A DNA stretch of 64,000 nucleotides, from contig JAXLZL010000001.1 in the NCBI GenBank assembly GCA_046350895.1, positions 62,001 to 126,000 of the forward strand. Reading direction: 5' to 3'. Below are positions 8,773-16,732 of this stretch, in pieces (within the stretch, counting starts at the first letter, position 1; each line of letters opens with the position of its first letter). Both the position numbers and the translations under genes were made by a program. This DNA is from HK-STAS-PATE-2 sp046350895. Its GTDB lineage: Bacteria > Patescibacteriota > Patescibacteriia > 2-12-FULL-60-25. Below the pieces are notes generated by a model. That model searched no databases and was not told the origin of the DNA. It saw nothing but the letters and a program-made list of their open reading frames with translations.

Positions 8773-9672
8773 TTATTTTGCGCGACGTGCCCACTTGTCC
8801 AAGGTCACGAGCATTGGAGCTGCGACAAAGATGGACGAATAGGTACCCACGGCGATACCGATGATCAGGGTCAAGGTGAAGTCATGCAAACTCATGCCGC
8901 CAAAGAAGTAAATAGCGAGCAATGTAAGCAAGGTCGTTGCTGAGGTATTGAACGAACGCAAGATGGTTTGCTGTACCGAAGCTTCAACGATTTCGGCAAA
9001 GCTGCCATCACGTACCTGCAAGTTCTCACGAACGCGGTCGAGCACCACTATGGTGTCGGTGATCGAATAGCCGAGAATGGTGAGGATGGCGGCCACAAAT
9101 GGCGTACCAACTTCATCACCACGGAAGTGGCCCAAGAAGGCAAAAACACCCATAGGCACAATCACGTCGTGAAACGCGGCAAAGATCGTCACTGCACCGT
9201 ACTGCCAAGACTTTACGACGCCCGACACTTTGCGAAATGCCCAGGCGATATAAGCGAGAATAAGGACGAGGGTGATGGCCAAGCCCTTCATGGACTTGTC
9301 ACGCAATTCTTTGCCGATCACTGGACCAATGGCGTCAAAACGCAATTCGGTCGAGGTCCCAAATGACTGCGTGAGCTTGGCCGTAACGGCGGAGTGCTCA
9401 TCTTCAGTCAGGGCGCGGGTGCGGATCTGGATATCACTGTCCCCTGCCGGCTGGATCACGACAGCGCCAAGATCTTTGACGGCGTCGCGTAATGCGGCGT
9501 CCGTGTCAGTGATCGAAGGTCGTTGTTCAAAACGTACGGCCAAAATCGAACCGCCGGTAAAGTCGATACCTTGTTTCAAGCCATAGGCCCCGAGCCCGAC
9601 AAAGGACGCAAGGATCATGGCCGCAGACAACGAGTACCAGGCGTAACGGTATTTAACGATGAATGATTTCAT
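8773..9672 (-). CDS. secF: Protein translocase subunit SecF
   Basis: SecF works with SecD to complete Sec-dependent export using the proton gradient. The 299-residue protein has an N-terminal span, the GIDFTGGSILAVRFE signature of the first periplasmic region, and five C-terminal membrane spans including the conserved GYSITDTIVVLDRVREN. It lies 11 bp after secD in the nusA-yidC-secD-secF run and ends at a strong hairpin. Confidence 0.95.
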   Translation of the reverse strand: MKSFIVKYRYAWYSLSAAMILASFVGLGAYGLKQGIDFTGGSILAVRFEQRPSITDTDAALRDAVKDLGAVVIQPAGDSDIQIRTRALTEDEHSAVTAKLTQSFGTSTELRFDAIGPVIGKELRDKSMKGLAITLVLILAYIAWAFRKVSGVVKSWQYGAVTIFAAFHDVIVPMGVFAFLGHFRGDEVGTPFVAAILTILGYSITDTIVVLDRVRENLQVRDGSFAEIVEASVQQTILRSFNTSATTLLTLLAIYFFGGMSLHDFTLTLIIGIAVGTYSSIFVAAPMLVTLDKWARRAK

Positions 9673-9683
9673 AGTCGTAGAGA

Positions 9684-11690
9684 TTAGGAACGCTTGCCAA
9701 GAAACAAGGCAGGATAGTTTTTAAGTGCCGTACCGACCATGAAGCGCAAGAGCGTACGCGTTGCGACAACAGCCGTGAACAATGAGAGACCGACACCGAT
9801 AGCCAAGGTAAGGGCAAAACCCTTAATGATGGACGATGAGAAGCCAAAGAGCACCGCACACGAGATCAAGACCGTAACATGACCGTCACGAATCGAAGGC
9901 CAAGCACGACGGAAGGCATCCTCAAGAGCCTGAGCGAGTGATTTACCGAGTTTTAATTCTTCTTTCAAGCGCTCGAATTGCAAGACGTTCGCATCCACAG
10001 CGATACCGAGCGAAAGAATGAAGCCGGCGATACCAGCAAGCGTAAGCGTGACCGGAATAGCTTTGAAGGCAGCGGCGTTAAGAGCGGCATAGAGTGCAAG
10101 CGCAACCACGGCCATGACACCCGGCAGGCGGTACATCAAGATCATGAAGAGCGCGACCAACAAGAAACCCCACAAACCGGCAACCACTGAAGCGTTCACC
10201 GAATCAGCACCAAGTGTCGCACCAACGCTCTGTTGGGATACGAGAGTGATTGGCACTGGCAAGGCACCTGCCTGCAAACGGCGAGCCAAGGTCTTGGCTT
10301 CTTCAACGGTGAAGTTGCCCGAGATAACGGCACGGCCGCCTTGGATCTCTTGGTTCACATTTGGCGTTGAGATGGCTTTGCCATCCAAGAAGATAGCGAT
10401 CGGCTTGCCGACATTTGCTTTGGTCATTTCACCAAAGAGCTTGGCGCCTTCGTCATTGAACTGAATGGCAACCTGCGGCTGACCGAGACGCTGGTCAAAA
10501 TCAACCACGGCAGACTCGAGCTGCTTACCCGTGAGCTGGGTGGTCTTCCATGGTTCTGGAGCTGGGACAATGTCGGTTGCCTTGGTCAACTTGATCGTCG
10601 CGACGCGAATATGCACTTTTTTAGATGGGCGCTGGTCTTGCTTGAAGATCAAGTGAAAACCAAATGGAGATTCAACCACATCTGAAATCGTACCCGTGGC
10701 TTGGGCGAATACGGTTTTTTCAAACGCTTCTACCATGTCACCTTTAGCAAACCAACCGAGATCACCTGCCGTCGACGTCGCATTTGGTTCTTCAGAATTC
10801 TTACGAACGAGGTCAGCAAAATTTGCGGCCGTTGCTTCTTTTTTCAAGGCGTCAATTTTAGCGCGAGCCTGTTCTTTGGTCGACGTCGAGGTTAAACCGC
10901 CCTGGTTGCCTTGGTAGGTCACGAGCAAATGACTAGCTTTAACTTCATCACCATTGTCGGTAATACCTTCAACCTTGGCGACAATCAATTTGCCATCTTG
11001 CTCAAAGACCTTGTCGATCACCTGACCTGGCTGAACGGACAAACCAGCCACGCGAATCGCTTCATTTGGACCTTCGTTATAATCAAAAGCGAGTTCACCA
11101 AGATCGGTCGACGTTGCGCCGATGATAGATGGGTTAGCCTTGGCAGCGGCAAGCAAATCATTTGCCGCGTTGCGCTCATCGGCATTCTTTTGTTCGAGCT
11201 GTTTCTTTTCATCCGCTGTCAAATCACGAGGCTTCTCGTCGCTTTGCGTTTTAAACTCAAGAATTGGCGTTTCGCCGATCATCTTGATGGCTTCTTTGAC
11301 GTCTTTGACGCCTGCGAGCTCGATCTGCACGCGCCAAGCCTGACCAGCCTGGGTCACTTGCACAACAGGTTCAGAGACACCAAGTGCATTCACGCGGCGT
11401 TCAATCACGTCGCGAACACCAGCCATGGCATCACGCTGGCCTGAGGCTGGCACCTTTGAGAGGTCGGCTTCGTATTCAAGGCTCGTACCGCCCTGAAGGT
11501 CGAGACCGAGAGCAAACTTGGAGCCGATGGTCGGGATCTTGGCATGAGTCGCCTTGTTAAAGGCGGTGATGGCCATGTTTGCAGGCTCCGGATGGGCATA
11601 CGAACCGGCAACAAGAAACAGCAAGACGAGCCAAAGCGTGCGTTGCACGATGGTCTTGCGGGACAAAGTGGTGGATTTGGAGGATTTCAT
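9684..11690 (-). CDS. secD: SecD with an inlaid parvulin-type (PpiC) peptidyl-prolyl isomerase domain
   Basis: SecD assists late steps of Sec export. The frame is clear: N-terminal span (about 16-34), GLDLQGGTSLEYE (62-74), the P1 head (about 380-480) and the C-terminal spans with GIAVDANVLQFERLKEE. At 668 residues it is long for SecD. Residues about 250-352 (10635..10943) match a parvulin rotamase: KASHLLV, the helical AFAxLA-like segment NFADLVRKNSEEP, GDLGWFAKGDMVEAFE, and SPFGFHLI. Residues about 190-245 (TDLGELAFDY, LSVQPGQVIDKV, KLIVAKVEGI) look like the C-terminal half of a second, degenerate parvulin. The insert sits between the P1 base and the P1 head, so it should face the outside, where it could act on emerging chains. 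Confidence 0.9.
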   Translation of the reverse strand: MKSSKSTTLSRKTIVQRTLWLVLLFLVAGSYAHPEPANMAITAFNKATHAKIPTIGSKFALGLDLQGGTSLEYEADLSKVPASGQRDAMAGVRDVIERRVNALGVSEPVVQVTQAGQAWRVQIELAGVKDVKEAIKMIGETPILEFKTQSDEKPRDLTADEKKQLEQKNADERNAANDLLAAAKANPSIIGATSTDLGELAFDYNEGPNEAIRVAGLSVQPGQVIDKVFEQDGKLIVAKVEGITDNGDEVKASHLLVTYQGNQGGLTSTSTKEQARAKIDALKKEATAANFADLVRKNSEEPNATSTAGDLGWFAKGDMVEAFEKTVFAQATGTISDVVESPFGFHLIFKQDQRPSKKVHIRVATIKLTKATDIVPAPEPWKTTQLTGKQLESAVVDFDQRLGQPQVAIQFNDEGAKLFGEMTKANVGKPIAIFLDGKAISTPNVNQEIQGGRAVISGNFTVEEAKTLARRLQAGALPVPITLVSQQSVGATLGADSVNASVVAGLWGFLLVALFMILMYRLPGVMAVVALALYAALNAAAFKAIPVTLTLAGIAGFILSLGIAVDANVLQFERLKEELKLGKSLAQALEDAFRRAWPSIRDGHVTVLISCAVLFGFSSSIIKGFALTLAIGVGLSLFTAVVATRTLLRFMVGTALKNYPALFLGKRS

Positions 11691-11728
11691 AATCTGTGGA
11701 TAAACGCGAGAAGCTTAGCTGAACCGCC

Positions 11729-12493
11729 TTAGCCCTTCAACTGCGGTTCGATCTTTGGCGGCATGCGACGAAGAACGTAAACCTGCTGTAAAAGCGTGAG
11801 GGCACTCATGGTCAACCAGTATAAGGTGAGACCGCCTGGCAACGAGATACCGATGAACACGGTCATAAGCGGCATGACATAGGTCATCTGCTTATTCATC
11901 ATGGCCGCCATGCTCTCATCTTTAGCGCCTGTAGAAGCTGCGACATCGGATGGAGGAGGCGTGACCGTTGCTGCTGGCGGTTTCAAGATGTGCTTGGTTT
12001 GAAAGAACTGGACGAGACCGGCCAAGACTGCGAGTACATAGTTCGGCTTGGTGAGGTCGAAGATCCCCAAGAACATGGTTTGAATCGACGTTGGCGTTGG
12101 CACAAAGGCGTACAAGTCGCCATAACCACCCGCATTCAAACCGACACGCAAGGCTTGGTAGAGCGCGATAAAGATCGGGATCTGGACCAAGAGCGGCCAA
12201 CAGCCGGCAGCCGGATTCACCTTCTCTTTTTTATAGAGCTCCATGAGTTCTTTTGCCTGCGCGTCTTGGTCGTCTTTGAGGCGCGTGCGAACTTCGTCAA
12301 TCTTTGGCTGGAGTTCTTGCATTTCGCGTTGTTGCTTGATTTGCATCAAAGCAAGCGGATACGTGATGACTTTGACCAACAAGGTCAAGATGATGATCGC
12401 GATACCGATGTCTTTGTACGGCAACGAGGCATACAACCAGATCAAGACATTAAAGATCGGTTGAAAAAATATCGTGTGAAAGAGTGCGGACAT
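11729..12493 (-). CDS. yidC: Membrane protein insertase YidC/Oxa1
   Basis: The 254-residue protein has the five-span Oxa1/YidC core and lacks the large periplasmic domain of Gram-negative YidC, as in Gram-positive and Patescibacteria types. Visible spans include LIWLYASL, IGIAIIILTLLVKVITYPLA, LLVQIPIFIALYQAL and the C-terminal pair around GISLPGGLTLYWL. A charged cytoplasmic hairpin (residues about 50-90) lies between spans 1 and 2. The Lys in span 1 (VKVITYPL) may take the place of the conserved groove arginine. It is followed by secD, matching the usual YidC-SecDF functional link. Confidence 0.93.
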   Translation of the reverse strand: MSALFHTIFFQPIFNVLIWLYASLPYKDIGIAIIILTLLVKVITYPLALMQIKQQREMQELQPKIDEVRTRLKDDQDAQAKELMELYKKEKVNPAAGCWPLLVQIPIFIALYQALRVGLNAGGYGDLYAFVPTPTSIQTMFLGIFDLTKPNYVLAVLAGLVQFFQTKHILKPPAATVTPPPSDVAASTGAKDESMAAMMNKQMTYVMPLMTVFIGISLPGGLTLYWLTMSALTLLQQVYVLRRMPPKIEPQLKG

Positions 12494-12510
12494 AAATGGG
12501 TTGCTGAGAA

Positions 12511-13875
12511 TTAGCTCTCGTCAGCAGGAGCGTTTTCAGAAATGGTCGGAGTTTGCTCGAGGATTTCTTCTTCAAGGGTTGGCTCAGTCTCTGCTTCGGC
12601 TTCAGCCTCTGGCTCAGCGGCGGCAGTGGTTGCTTCTGCTTTTTCTGCAGGAGCAGCAACAGGCTCAACTTCAACGACAGCAGGTTCGCTGCCATCAAAA
12701 GCTTTACCGCCTTCTTCTTGGACCGTGATCTTCCAGCCGGTGAGCTTGGCGGCAAGGCGTACGTTTTGACCGCCTTTACCAATGGCCAATGAAAGCTGGT
12801 CTGATGGGACCGTCACCGTAGCGAGATGTTCATCTTCATCAAGGACAACCGAAAGCACGCGTGCCGGTGAGAGCGCGGATTCAATATACTCTTTGGCGTC
12901 TTCATGCCAGAGCACGACATCAACTTTTTCACCGCCCAATTCGCGAATCACTGATTGGATGCGGGTACCGCGCTGGCCGATACATGAACCGATTGGGTCA
13001 ACCGAGTCATCTGGCGACATCACGGCAACCTTGGCACGTGAGCCAGGTTCGCGAACGATATTGCGGATTTCAACCGTGCCGTTCAATACTTCTGGGATTT
13101 CTTGCGCGAACAGTGCCGAGATCAAGGTTGGCGAGGTGCGGGACAAGCGGATTTCTGGACCGCGGCCTGTCATCTCAACCGAGCGCAACAACGCTTTCAA
13201 GCGCGTACCAGGGTAATAACGCTCGATATCGATTTGGTCTTCTGGCAAAAGCACGCCCGTAGCCCGGCCAAGGTCGATAAGAACGATACGACCCTCGCGG
13301 CGCTGTACCGTCACGTTCATCAATTCTCCTTCGCGGCCTTTGAAGTCAGAGTAGATCACCGTACGCTCGGCTTCGCGAAGTTTTTGCAAAATCACCTGCT
13401 TGGCGGTTTGTGCTGCCATGCGGCCAAAAGCGGCCGGCACCGACAACTCAACGCGCATTTCTTCGTTCAACTGGGCATCAGGCTTCAAGTCGCGGGCATC
13501 CGAAACCATGATCATGGTTTTTGGATTGAAGCGAAACTCTTCTTGAAGGGCGACGTCGGTCACCTCTTCTTGGTTGCGGATGAAGCGGCCCTTCTCATCT
13601 TTTTTAGGCGCCTGGGCAGCCTCAAGGCGGGCGAAGTATTCTTCGTCCAGCTCCATGTCTTCGACCACGGTCTTCACGTCAAACACGCGAATACCGCCGG
13701 TCAAACCGTCGTATTTTTCTGGGTCGAATTCGACAACGATGTTTTGGTTTTTGTTACCGAAGTCTTTGCGGTAGGCCGCGGCAAGGGCGGTCTGCACGGT
13801 CTCCAATACGGATTCGTACGAGATGTTCTTTTCTTCGGCGATTTGTTTCATCGCGAGGGTGATTGGTGATGCCAT
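12511..13875 (-). CDS. nusA: Transcription termination/antitermination protein NusA
   Basis: NusA binds RNA polymerase and modulates pausing and termination. The best start is the ATG at 13875 (MASPITLAMKQIAEEKN), giving 454 residues; the longer open frame runs back through the promoter. An N-terminal RNAP-binding domain, an S1 domain (about 140-200) and two KH domains (PDDSVDPIGSCIGQRGTRI and PSDQLSLAIGKGGQNVRLA) are in order. The C-terminal ~60 residues are acidic and low in complexity. A strong promoter is separated from the gene by an intrinsic terminator (13893-13919), a layout that fits autoregulation by attenuation. Confidence 0.95.
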   Translation of the reverse strand: MASPITLAMKQIAEEKNISYESVLETVQTALAAAYRKDFGNKNQNIVVEFDPEKYDGLTGGIRVFDVKTVVEDMELDEEYFARLEAAQAPKKDEKGRFIRNQEEVTDVALQEEFRFNPKTMIMVSDARDLKPDAQLNEEMRVELSVPAAFGRMAAQTAKQVILQKLREAERTVIYSDFKGREGELMNVTVQRREGRIVLIDLGRATGVLLPEDQIDIERYYPGTRLKALLRSVEMTGRGPEIRLSRTSPTLISALFAQEIPEVLNGTVEIRNIVREPGSRAKVAVMSPDDSVDPIGSCIGQRGTRIQSVIRELGGEKVDVVLWHEDAKEYIESALSPARVLSVVLDEDEHLATVTVPSDQLSLAIGKGGQNVRLAAKLTGWKITVQEEGGKAFDGSEPAVVEVEPVAAPAEKAEATTAAAEPEAEAEAETEPTLEEEILEQTPTISENAPADES

Positions 13876-13892
13876 AGGTGGGTGCAAGTAGT

Positions 13893-13919
13893 AAAAAAGC
13901 CCGATCGTCGGATCAGGCT
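13893..13919 (-). terminator. Intrinsic terminator in the nusA leader (possible attenuator)
   Basis: On the minus strand a 9-bp stem with one U-G wobble and a 4-nt loop is followed by six U residues (A6 at 13893-13898 on the plus strand). On the plus strand the wobble becomes a C-A mismatch, so the element is built for minus-strand transcription. It lies between the nusA promoter and start codon, and no other minus-strand gene lies upstream for it to terminate. Confidence 0.7.
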
Positions 13920-13929
13920 TATGGTCAAG

Positions 13930-13958
13930 AGGATACTCCCCTTTCAGATAAACGTCAA
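13930..13958 (-). promoter_or_regulatory. nusA promoter
   Basis: TTGACG (13953-13958) and TATCCT (13930-13935) are spaced exactly 17 bp on the minus strand. The predicted start of transcription (about 13923) is only a few bases before the attenuator hairpin. Confidence 0.65.
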
Positions 13959-13982
13959 CGAACCTACGCCCCGAATCATCCC

Positions 13983-14009
13983 CCACCCTTCTTTCCTAAA
14001 GAAGGGTGG
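13983..14009. repeat. Perfect 12-bp inverted repeat in the nusA / unknown-gene divergent region
   Basis: The arms 13983-13994 and 13998-14009 are exact complements with a 3-nt loop. No T-run follows on either strand, so it is more likely an operator or structural element than a terminator. Confidence 0.5.
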
Positions 14010-14094
14010 CTGCATTGGTAGATTGACAACAGTAAATAATTATAGTTTCCTGCATCCGCTGACATATTCTGTCAGAGGAGGTTCTTTCGAACAC

Positions 14095-14892
14095 ATGGTG
14101 CAAGAGACTGCGTCCCCAATCGTGATCATCGAGCGTTCGGGTGCCCTGCTCACGTTACTCAAGCGCGTGGGCGATGAGATCGCCGCCAAGTTCAGCGACT
14201 CGCCGCCCATGGCCGCGCTCCGCGTGCCCAGGCCCGAACGGCTGCTCGTTCATGACGCCGTCCAGCGCATCCACAAGCGCTTCGTCTACAAGCGCAACCA
14301 GCAGGGGCGCCATCTCAAGCACCCCGATCTCGAACCGCGCCTGGCCACAACGGTCGCCGACCTGCACGCCACCATGCGCTACCAGGGGCCGGTGGCCATC
14401 GACCTTACGTCGATCGAGGCCGCCGACTGGACCGAGGCCCAGGCCAAGCTCCTCGACGAGCGCAAGCACCTGTACACCCTGCTCGTGACCAACCACGACC
14501 CGATCGACCTGCTCGACCGCGGCCTGATCTCGCCCGAGCTGCGCGCGCAGATCTTTCGCACCTTCTGTTGGCCGCAGTCCCCGTACCGCAATGCCAGCAT
14601 GAAGCGTGACTACTTCTTGCACCGCGTCGCCACCAAGAACCTCCCCGCCAGCGCTGCGATCGAGAGCAATCACGAAGCGATCCTGCTTTTGCACGACGTC
14701 TTCGCCCTCTCTGAGCGCGGCACGACCCACGAAGACATTCTGCACTACGCGGATGCCTACCTCAGCCATCTCGGCAATTTCAGCGCCGAGAAGCATCCGG
14801 TCGAGGTACTCGCCCACTTCGTGGAGCATGTCCTCGACGAGCACCGCGGGTCCACCCCGCCGGCCGAAGAAGCCGACGTGAACGCGGCCTGA
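14095..14892 (+). CDS. GC-rich protein of unknown function
   Basis: A 265-residue soluble protein starting at the ATG at 14095 (MVQETASPIV). The GAGGAGG Shine-Dalgarno site lies a rather long 13 nt upstream. Codons are strongly G/C-ending, unlike the neighbouring nusA and the AT-rich gene that follows. The product is rich in His, Arg, Asp and Leu, with no signal peptide or membrane span. The segments ATMRYQGPVAIDLTS and LLVTNHDPIDLLDRGL look ordered, but I recognise no family. A TTGACA hexamer stands at 14023-14028 without a convincing -10, and a hairpin terminator follows. Transfer from a high-GC genome is inferred from composition and the SD site. Confidence 0.8.
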   Translation: MVQETASPIVIIERSGALLTLLKRVGDEIAAKFSDSPPMAALRVPRPERLLVHDAVQRIHKRFVYKRNQQGRHLKHPDLEPRLATTVADLHATMRYQGPVAIDLTSIEAADWTEAQAKLLDERKHLYTLLVTNHDPIDLLDRGLISPELRAQIFRTFCWPQSPYRNASMKRDYFLHRVATKNLPASAAIESNHEAILLLHDVFALSERGTTHEDILHYADAYLSHLGNFSAEKHPVEVLAHFVEHVLDEHRGSTPPAEEADVNAA

Positions 14893-14899
14893 AACTGAT

Positions 14900-14928
14900 A
14901 CGCCCATCCTGATATTTCGGATGGGCGT
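14900..14928 (+). terminator. Terminator of the GC-rich unknown gene
   Basis: A 10-bp stem (14900-14909 with 14919-14928) starts 8 bp past the stop codon and is followed by TTCGATTATCTTTTT. It may also serve the convergent minus-strand gene. Confidence 0.7.
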
Positions 14929-14933
14929 TTCGA

Positions 14934-15746
14934 TTATCTTTTTATTTTACTTTTTAACTGCATTAACGTTTGCACGATCCAATCTTCGACCGAGTCTTGT
15001 TGTGATCTTGTTTCCTGAAAAAACTGCCAGGATTTGATAAACCAATCAACACGGTTCATGCCTGCTGCTTTTTTTGAAGCCACCGAACTATCGGTGACAC
15101 GCTGTTCAATGGCGTGGATGAGGTATTCTTCAATGACCCACTCCCACTTCGGATAGTACTGTCTAAATTTTTTTGTTGACCAACTATATAGCAATGGTTC
15201 GGTGTCTTTAATGAGAGATTTCACTTTTTTTGATTTCATGGTTTGCAATAAGAAAGAGTGGCACGTTTCATGAACCATCAACCATGTTTGGTTTGTTTTT
15301 TTCGAGGGCGTGAAAATTGCGTAGGCTATACCGTCAATCAACGGGCCATACCCTTCCCCTTCTATACCAAACCAATTTGGCGACAATATAACGGCTTTAA
15401 CGTTCGTTTTATATGCGCCGAATGACTTTAACAGATATTCGAGTTGGGGCTTAAACCGTTTCGCTTCTGCAAAAGAATTGTTTTTTGAAGCGTGAACGAT
15501 TTCAGTACTAAATATCCGATACACCTCTTTCATATCTCTTTCAAAAGCTCCGTACCAGCTCTTATTCTCTTGTAGGGGGTGCTTTTTTCCTTGGTATTCA
15601 AATTTTGGCAATGCACTTCGGGATATCGCTTCAAGAAGAAACAATGAAAAATGACCCTTCTCTTTATACTTATCGAGAAGCTTTGTTTTGTTCCAACCAT
15701 ACGAAAGGGTCAGAAGATTGATTGAGGGCTTGGTTGAAATACGCAT
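14934..15746 (-). CDS. Putative zinc metallopeptidase-like protein (HExxH)
   Basis: A 270-residue protein, distinctly AT-rich and Lys-rich compared with its neighbours. It has MVHETCHSFL with an HExxH zinc site (H159, E160, H163). About 40 residues later comes WVIEEYLIHAIEQR, where E204 or E205 could be the third ligand of a gluzincin-like fold. There is no signal peptide. I cannot name the family; some DUF4932-like proteins have a similar layout, but this is only a resemblance. Composition suggests acquisition from an AT-rich source. Confidence 0.7.
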   Translation of the reverse strand: MRISTKPSINLLTLSYGWNKTKLLDKYKEKGHFSLFLLEAISRSALPKFEYQGKKHPLQENKSWYGAFERDMKEVYRIFSTEIVHASKNNSFAEAKRFKPQLEYLLKSFGAYKTNVKAVILSPNWFGIEGEGYGPLIDGIAYAIFTPSKKTNQTWLMVHETCHSFLLQTMKSKKVKSLIKDTEPLLYSWSTKKFRQYYPKWEWVIEEYLIHAIEQRVTDSSVASKKAAGMNRVDWFIKSWQFFQETRSQQDSVEDWIVQTLMQLKSKIKR

Positions 15747-15873
15747 ACAAACAGTTCAAACGTACTGAATTTTTTAAAAACGCGAAAGCCGCAGCAACGA
15801 AAATCACACATGAATAATGAGTGCCTATGGTCCACCCAGCTCATCCCTCTGAATGCAGCTTTTGGTTTAATTA

Positions 15874-15902
15874 TTGACAATTGTTTTGTATTTTGTTACG
15901 CA
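15874..15902 (+). promoter_or_regulatory. Promoter of the GNAT gene
   Basis: TTGACA (15874-15879) and TACGCA (15897-15902), 17-bp spacing, with a TGn extension before the -10. The start codon lies 16 bp further on, behind an SD site. Confidence 0.5.
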
Positions 15903-15918
15903 AATATCGGAGGCTCTC

Positions 15919-16494
15919 GTGAAAAAACCTGCAAAGTCTCAATATGTTCCTTTCCTCAAGGGCAAGCGAGTCTCTCTACGGCCCGTCGAAGTAGAAGACG
16001 CCATCGTCTTTTATCAAGCGGTGAATGACCAGGAGGCTCGCCAACACCTTGGACACCACCAGCCGCTCACACTTGAGCAAGAACGTGAGTGGATACGAGC
16101 ACAAAAAACCACGAATCAAAAAGTGGTACTCACGATCGTTTTAAACAAGACAGACGAATGCATAGGTAATATCAGCCTTTTTCATATCGATCTCGTCCAT
16201 CGCTCAGCCGAGACCGGCCTACTCATCGCTGCACCAAAATACCGCAATCGCGGCTACGGACCTGAAGCGAAAGAACTCATGCTTAGCTATGCCTTTTGTG
16301 AGCTCGGATTACATCGTATCGAAGCCCGAACCTTCGCCACAAATCCAGCCTCCCAACGAAGCCTAGAGAAGAGCGGATACACTCGTGAAGGCACCCTACG
16401 CGAAGCTCGTCTCGTTAATGGCAAGCAAACCGACGTCTATGTCTACTCTATCCTCCGCAAGGAGTGGGAGGAGAGAAAATCCACCCAACCCTGA
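15919..16494 (+). CDS. GNAT N-acetyltransferase, RimJ/RimL type
   Basis: Likely transfers acetyl from acetyl-CoA to an amine; the substrate is unknown. The protein starts best at the GTG at 15919, which has GGAGG five nt upstream; the longer open frame begins inside the promoter. It shows the acetyltransf_3 pattern: VSLRPVEVEDAIVFYQ near the start, the acetyl-CoA-binding region ETGLLIAAPKYRNRGYGPEA (about 95-114), and the typical ATNPASQRSLEKSGYTREG and YSILRKEW at the end. It is monocistronic, with its own promoter and terminator. Confidence 0.9.
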   Translation: MKKPAKSQYVPFLKGKRVSLRPVEVEDAIVFYQAVNDQEARQHLGHHQPLTLEQEREWIRAQKTTNQKVVLTIVLNKTDECIGNISLFHIDLVHRSAETGLLIAAPKYRNRGYGPEAKELMLSYAFCELGLHRIEARTFATNPASQRSLEKSGYTREGTLREARLVNGKQTDVYVYSILRKEWEERKSTQP

Positions 16495-16500
16495 CCCCCG

Positions 16501-16529
16501 ACCCTGCGCCAAATGACGCAGGGTTTTTT
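16501..16529 (+). terminator. Terminator of the GNAT gene
   Basis: A 7-bp stem (16502-16508 with 16517-16523) is followed by six T residues, 7 bp past the stop codon. Confidence 0.8.
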
Positions 16530-16543
16530 CGTCCACACCCTTC

Positions 16544-16572
16544 TTGACAAAATCGTATTTTAATGCTAGCGT
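16544..16572 (+). promoter_or_regulatory. Promoter of the MopE-like lipoprotein gene
   Basis: TTGACA (16544-16549), 17-bp spacer, TGc-extended TAGCGT (16567-16572). The ~160-nt leader that follows contains a perfect 8-bp hairpin at 16699-16718, directly before the Shine-Dalgarno site, which could affect ribosome access. Confidence 0.5.
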
Positions 16573-16732
16573 TCGCCATCGTAATACCGCGGGTGTATAC
16601 TCGCGTTACGTACCTTCTTACTTCCTTGCTTTGGGGCTGGTTCGGCATGGTGCCGACCGACCTTTAGCCGGGGCCAACATTGCCCTTAGACGGGGCGCGC
16701 TCCGATAACCATCGGAGCTGAAAGGCGGAATC

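Noticed and set aside
13102..13869. 255-codon plus-strand frame inside nusA
   Set aside because: Antisense to the conserved S1 and KH domains of nusA, with no family resemblance.
13876..13986. 37-codon N-terminal extension of NusA
   Set aside because: The extension runs through the nusA promoter and attenuator and has no resemblance to NusA. The ATG at 13875 gives the normal N-terminus.
14155..14907. Long minus-strand open frame (250 codons) opposite the GC-rich unknown gene
   Set aside because: It is the antisense shadow of a GC-rich gene. The plus frame has the SD site and terminator; the minus frame has neither and gives a low-complexity Val/Gly/Glu-rich product.
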